Shown piece after piece: positions 42,196 to 46,413 of a DNA stretch of 46,413 bases. This stretch comes from a bacterium (GTDB taxonomy: Bacteria; Chloroflexota; Dormibacteria; Aeolococcales; Bog-877), in assembly GCA_021816695.1 (NCBI GenBank), contig JAKAXE010000011.1, forward strand, positions 1-46,413. Reading direction: 5' to 3'. The notes under the pieces were generated by a model. It worked only from the letters and a program-made list of their open reading frames with translations, was not told where the DNA came from and searched no databases. Positions within the stretch are counted from its first letter, which is position 1. Each line of letters begins with the position of its first letter. Both the position numbers and the translations under genes were made by a program.

Positions 42196-45100
42196 CCGGC
42201 GGTGGGGGCGACCTGGGGGTCGCGGTGCTCGGTGATGGTGGCCGAGCGGCCGGGGAGCCCGGACTGCCAGACCTCCAGAGCCTGGACCAGTGCCGCCGCA
42301 GTGTCCAGGGATGTCAGGCATGGTATGCCCCGCTGGACCGCCGCCTGGCGGATCCGGAAACCGTCCCGGACCGGCCGTCCCCCGGCCTCCTCACCCTCCA
42401 TCTCGTCGGTGGCGACCCGGGAGATGGTGTTGATGACCAGTTGAACCTGGCCCCCCACGGTGATGTCGACGACGTCGGGCCGCCCCCGGTGGAGCTTGGC
42501 CACCTCGTGGACCGACACCCCGGCGGCCCGCAGCGCCGCGGCCGTGCCCGGGGTGGCGTAGAGGCGGAAGCCCAGTTCGGCCAGCCGGGCCGCCACCGCC
42601 AGCCCCTCGGGCTTGTCCTGGTCGGCGATGCTGACCAGCGCCCCTCCGGCGCGCGGCACCGAGCCGAGCGCGGCCAGGAAGGCCTTGCCCAGCGCCGCTG
42701 GCAGGTCGCGGTCGACCCCGATGACCTCGCCGGTGGAGCTCATCTCCGGGCCCAGCACCGTGTCCACCAGGTCCAGCTTGCGCGAGGAGAAGACCGGGGC
42801 CTTAACGGCCACCAGCGGTGGCACCGGGGAGAGCCCCGGGGCCCGGCCCTGCTCCGCCAGCGACTCCCCCAACATCGCTCGCACCGCAGCCTCCACCATG
42901 GGGACGCCGGTGACCTTGCTGAGGAAGGGGACGGTGCGGCTGGAGCGGGGGTTAACCTCGATCACCAGGATCCGGCCCCGGTGGATCACGTACTGGACGT
43001 TGATCAGCCCCAGGGTGCCGGTGGCCAGCGCCAGCCGGGAGGTGGTCTGCACCAGCTCCGAGACCAGCTCCGGGTCCAGCCTCTGGGGCGGGTACACGGC
43101 CATCGAGTCCCCGGAGTGCACCCCGGCACGTTCCACATGCTCCATGACCCCGGGGACCAGGACGGCCTTGCCGTCGCAGATGGCGTCCACCTCGACCTCC
43201 AGCCCCAGGAGGTACTTGTCGATCAGGACCTCCTCCCCGCCTGACGCCCGCAGGGCCTCCTTGAGGTAGCGGCGCAGGTCCTCCTCGCTGTGGGTCACGT
43301 CCATCGCCCGGCCTCCCAGGACGTAGGAGGGCCGGACCAGGACCGGGTAGCCCACCCGGGCGGCGATCCGGGCGGCCTCGTCCGGGTCCTTGGTGGAACC
43401 ACCCGCGGGCCGGGCTATTCCCAGCTCCTCCAGGAGGGCGTCGAAGAGGCCACGGTCCTCGGCCACCTGGATCGAGCGCCCCGGTGAGCCGAGGAGGGGG
43501 ACCCCCTCCTTCTCCAGGCGGGGCGCCAGGTTGACCGCGGTCTGCCCGCCGAACTGGACCACCACCCCCAGGGGCCGCTCCACCCGGCAGACCTCCAGAA
43601 CCGACTCCAGGTCCAGCGGTTCGAAGTAGAGGCGGGTGCTGCAGTCGTAGTCGGTGGAGACGGTCTCGGGGTTGCTGTTCACCATCACCGCCTCCAGCCC
43701 GCGGCGGCGGAATGCCGAGGCGGCCTGCACCGAGCAGTAGTCGAACTCGATCCCCTGCCCGATGCGGATGGGGCCGGACCCCAGGACCACCGCGGCCCCG
43801 GGACGGGCCCGGTTCTCGTCCTCCAGCTCGTAGCTGGAATAGAAGTAGGGGGTGGTGGCGGCGAACTCGGCAGCGCAGGTGTCCACGCACTTGAAGGTGG
43901 CCACCACCCCCAGGCGCTCCCGCATCTCCCGCACCTCGGCGCCCGACCGCCCCATCAGCTCCCCGATCCGCCGGTCGGAGATCCCGGCGCGCTTGGCGGA
44001 GCGAATCAACCCTGAATCGGCGGCGCCCGCCCCCTGGCCCAGCTCCGCCTCCAGCTTCACCAGCCGGGCCAGCTGGTGGGTGAACCAGCGGGGGTACCCG
44101 GTCCGGCGGGCGACGCTGTCCGCGGGCTGTCCCAGCGCCAGCGCCGCCACCACCGCCTGGAGCCGGAGATCGGTTGGGGTCTCCAGCCTCTCCACCGACC
44201 GCAGCACGTCCTGGGGGTCGACCGGACCCTGTTCCAGGGAGCGCAGCGCCTTGGAGACGGCGCTCAGGAAGTTGCGCCCGATGGCCATCGCCTCGCCGGT
44301 GGACTTCATCTGGGTGCCCAGCCGCCGGTCCCCGTGGGGGAATTTGTCGAAGGGCCAGCGGGGGATCTTGACGACGCAGTAGTCGAGGCTGGGCTCAAAG
44401 GCGGCGGAGGTCTTGCCGGTGACCTGGTTGCGGATGTCCTTGAGCTGGCGCCCCAGCGCCACCTTGGCCGCCACCCGGGCGATGGGGTACCCGGTCGCCT
44501 TGGAAGCCAGCGCCGAGGAGCGGCTCACCCGGGGGTTCACCTCGATGACGAAGTAGGCGGGGGAGTCGGGCGCGAGGGCGAACTGGACGTTGCAACCCCC
44601 CTCGATCCCCAGTGCCGAGATGATCCGGAGGGCGGCGGAGCGCAGCTGCTGGTGCTCCTTGTCGGTGAGGGTCTGGCTCGGGGCCACCACCACCGAGTCG
44701 CCGGTGTGGACCCCCATGGGGTCAAGGTTCTCCATGTTGCAGATGCAGATGCAGGTCCCGGCGCGGTCCCGCATCACCTCGTATTCCAGCTCGCGCCAGC
44801 CGAGGAGTGCCTGCTCGATCAGGACCTGGGTTATCGGGCTGGCCCGAAGACCCCGGCCCACCACCTCCTCCAGCTCCTCCCAGCTGGTGGCGATCCCCCC
44901 TCCGGTCCCCCCCAGGGTGAAGGCTGGGCGCACCACTAGGGGCAGACCGACCTCAGCGGCGAACTCCCTGGCCTGTTCCCAGCTGTTGACGGTGCGCGAG
45001 GGGGGCACCGGCTCGCCCAGGGCCACCATCCGCTGCTTGAAGCGTTCCCGGTCCTCGGCGTCCCGGATCGCTTCCAGGGGGGTGCCCAGCACCTCGACTC

Positions 45101-46413
45101 CGTAGCGCTCCAGGACTCCCTGGTCAGCGAGCTGCACGGCCAGGTTGAGAGCGGTCTGGCCGCCGAGGCCGGCCAGAAGGCCTTGGGGCCGCTCCCGCTC
45201 GATGATGGCCGCGACCGACTCCACCGTGAGGGGCTCCAGGTACACCCGGTCGGCGGTGTCCTCGTCGGTCATGATCGTCGCGGGGTTGCTGTTGACCAGC
45301 ACCACCTCCACCCCTTCCTCCCGCAGCGACCGGCAGGCCTGGGTGCCGGCGTAGTCGAACTCCGCCGCCTGCCCGATCACGATCGGTCCGCTGCCCAGCA
45401 CCAGCACCCGGCGCATCTCCGGGACGGGCCGAGCCTCGGGTCCCGCCTCGGCGCGGCCCCCGCCCTGGCAGAGGCTGAGGAATTCGTCGAAGAGGTGCTG
45501 GCGATCCTGCGGTCCCGGGCTCCCCTCGGGGTGGTACTGGACCGAGATCACCGGCAGCTCCCGGTGGCGCAGCCCCTCCACCGACCCGTCGTTGAGGTTG
45601 CGCTCGGAGACGAACCACCCGGAGCCCTCGGGGATGGAGCCCTCGTCCACCTGGAACTCGTGGTTCTGCGGGGTGACGAAGACCCGCCCGCTGACCAGGT
45701 CCTGGACCGGGTGGTTGCCCCCGTGGTGGCCGAAGGGCAGCCGGCTGGTGGTGGCACCGATCGCCCGGCCGACCAGCTGGTGCCCCAGGCAGATGGCGAG
45801 CACCGGGTAGCGCTCGATGGCGAAGCGGGTGAGCTCCGTCTCCCGGCCGAGGTTGGCCGGGTCCCCCGGTCCGTTGGTGATCACGACGCCCTGGGGGGCG
45901 AGCCGCTCCAGCTCCTCGCAGCTGATGGAGTGGGGGAGCACCAGGACCTCCGCCCCCCGGCTCACCAGCGAGCGCAGGGTGTTCAGCTTGACCCCTAGGT
46001 CGATCACCGCCACCCGGACCGGGGTGGGCTCGGCGACGCGCCCCGCGCCCCGCCGCAGCGCCTGGTGCAGCGGCTCGGTGGCCGTGTACTGCACCGGCGT
46101 GGAGACCTCCGCCACCAGCTCCTGCTCGCTCACGGAAGGCGACTCCCTGGCCGTCCGCACCAGCTCCTCCAGCGGGAGTGACCCGAGGTCGGCGAGGATC
46201 CCGCGCAGGGTTCCGTGATCGCGGAGGTGCCGGGTCAGCGCCCGGGTGTCCACCCCCTGGAGGCCAGGCACGCCCTGACGCTGGAGCCACTGGGCGAGCG
46301 TCTCCTCCGCCTGCCAGTGGGGGGCGGTCGGACTGGCCTCCGCCACCACCACCGCGCGGGCCCAGGCACGGCTGGACTCCATGTCCACCCTGGCGGTGCC
46401 CACGTTGCCGATC
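42192..46413 (-). CDS. carAB: Carbamoyl-phosphate synthase, CarA-CarB fusion, partial at 5' end
   Basis: A single open frame of over 1400 codons covers both subunits. The CarA part (46413 to about 45417) has the glutaminase core: ITNGPGDP, nucleophile Cys in LAICLGHQL, GGNHPV and SVQYHPEG. After a linker of about 20 residues rich in Gly/Ala/Pro/Glu, CarB begins at MRRVLVLGSGPIVIGQ (M at 45416), is 1074 residues long (normal is about 1073) and contains both ATP-grasp halves and the C-terminal MGS-like domain (VSIADQDKPEGLAVAARL onwards). Bacterial carA and carB are normally separate. The N-terminus of CarA is beyond the edge. First known gene of the pyr operon here. Confidence 0.93.
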   Translation of the reverse strand, partial: IGNVGTARVDMESSRAWARAVVVAEASPTAPHWQAEETLAQWLQRQGVPGLQGVDTRALTRHLRDHGTLRGILADLGSLPLEELVRTARESPSVSEQELVAEVSTPVQYTATEPLHQALRRGAGRVAEPTPVRVAVIDLGVKLNTLRSLVSRGAEVLVLPHSISCEELERLAPQGVVITNGPGDPANLGRETELTRFAIERYPVLAICLGHQLVGRAIGATTSRLPFGHHGGNHPVQDLVSGRVFVTPQNHEFQVDEGSIPEGSGWFVSERNLNDGSVEGLRHRELPVISVQYHPEGSPGPQDRQHLFDEFLSLCQGGGRAEAGPEARPVPEMRRVLVLGSGPIVIGQAAEFDYAGTQACRSLREEGVEVVLVNSNPATIMTDEDTADRVYLEPLTVESVAAIIERERPQGLLAGLGGQTALNLAVQLADQGVLERYGVEVLGTPLEAIRDAEDRERFKQRMVALGEPVPPSRTVNSWEQAREFAAEVGLPLVVRPAFTLGGTGGGIATSWEELEEVVGRGLRASPITQVLIEQALLGWRELEYEVMRDRAGTCICICNMENLDPMGVHTGDSVVVAPSQTLTDKEHQQLRSAALRIISALGIEGGCNVQFALAPDSPAYFVIEVNPRVSRSSALASKATGYPIARVAAKVALGRQLKDIRNQVTGKTSAAFEPSLDYCVVKIPRWPFDKFPHGDRRLGTQMKSTGEAMAIGRNFLSAVSKALRSLEQGPVDPQDVLRSVERLETPTDLRLQAVVAALALGQPADSVARRTGYPRWFTHQLARLVKLEAELGQGAGAADSGLIRSAKRAGISDRRIGELMGRSGAEVREMRERLGVVATFKCVDTCAAEFAATTPYFYSSYELEDENRARPGAAVVLGSGPIRIGQGIEFDYCSVQAASAFRRRGLEAVMVNSNPETVSTDYDCSTRLYFEPLDLESVLEVCRVERPLGVVVQFGGQTAVNLAPRLEKEGVPLLGSPGRSIQVAEDRGLFDALLEELGIARPAGGSTKDPDEAARIAARVGYPVLVRPSYVLGGRAMDVTHSEEDLRRYLKEALRASGGEEVLIDKYLLGLEVEVDAICDGKAVLVPGVMEHVERAGVHSGDSMAVYPPQRLDPELVSELVQTTSRLALATGTLGLINVQYVIHRGRILVIEVNPRSSRTVPFLSKVTGVPMVEAAVRAMLGESLAEQGRAPGLSPVPPLVAVKAPVFSSRKLDLVDTVLGPEMSSTGEVIGVDRDLPAALGKAFLAALGSVPRAGGALVSIADQDKPEGLAVAARLAELGFRLYATPGTAAALRAAGVSVHEVAKLHRGRPDVVDITVGGQVQLVINTISRVATDEMEGEEAGGRPVRDGFRIRQAAVQRGIPCLTSLDTAAALVQALEVWQSGLPGRSATITEHRDPQVAPTAG

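Overview
The window is a 46.4 kb, very GC-rich bacterial segment, dense with genes and mostly transcribed from the minus strand. It is probably a contig from an uncultivated Terrabacteria lineage; Chloroflexota or Dormibacterota-like is my best inference. The basis is the SpoIIIAA/R3H ATPase - tmk - DarA (c-di-AMP receptor) gene order, PdxS/PdxT, a group 3b-type NiFe hydrogenase, frequent GTG/TTG starts and extreme GC. No 16S rRNA or other decisive marker is present. The first nine bases match the end of an Illumina adapter, so the left edge is probably a contig end. Both edges cut a gene: a PiT phosphate permease on the left and carAB on the right.

Layout. 1-6 kb: truncated PiT permease, a gene-poor stretch, an SRPBCC protein, a GNAT acetyltransferase, an ECF sigma factor with a SnoaL-like tail, a MoaD-like sulfur carrier paired with an Asp-box beta-propeller, and a protein resembling TY-Chap/YbjN chaperones. 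6.2-7.9 kb: NAD-type malic enzyme. 7.9-15 kb: a nine-gene hydrogenase operon in the order beta, cNMP-domain protein, gamma, small, large, maturation protease, HypC, EamA transporter, DUF6390-like protein. 15.1-15.8 kb: msrA. 15.8-20.5 kb: an operon of SixA-like phosphatase, PAS histidine kinase without membrane segments, PhoU, PhoB-type regulator and an ABC-2 exporter. Divergent from it (20.7-23.7 kb) are Ppx/GppA, a CHAD protein and a ThiO-like oxidase; together these suggest phosphate/polyphosphate control.

23.6-28.9 kb: MoxR ATPase, DUF58, transglutaminase-like membrane protein and an MBL-fold hydrolase. 29-31.7 kb: SpoIIIAA/R3H ATPase, tmk and darA. 31.7-36.8 kb: a double-GNAT protein, an intact IS607-type element (serine recombinase tnpA, RNA-guided nuclease tnpB, probable omegaRNA), an Ada-AlkA fusion and a divergent ogt, the latter two separated by a perfect 14-bp inverted repeat. 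36.8-38.5 kb: pdxS-pdxT and tRNA-Lys. 38.5-39.6 kb: a stretch without recognisable genes. 39.6-40.2 kb: a Phd/RelE-type toxin-antitoxin pair. 40.5-46.4 kb: a pyrimidine operon whose first gene is an in-frame CarA-CarB fusion, followed by pyrK and pyrD.

Two architectural habits recur. Many adjacent genes share a 4-base NTGA stop/start overlap, often with GTG or TTG as the start. Convergent junctions carry perfect GC-rich hairpins without T-tracts. The items most worth a second look are the CarA-CarB fusion, the uncharacterised tail of the hydrogenase operon, the IS607 omegaRNA/guide region, the ada-alkA/ogt palindrome and the MoaD/beta-propeller pair.
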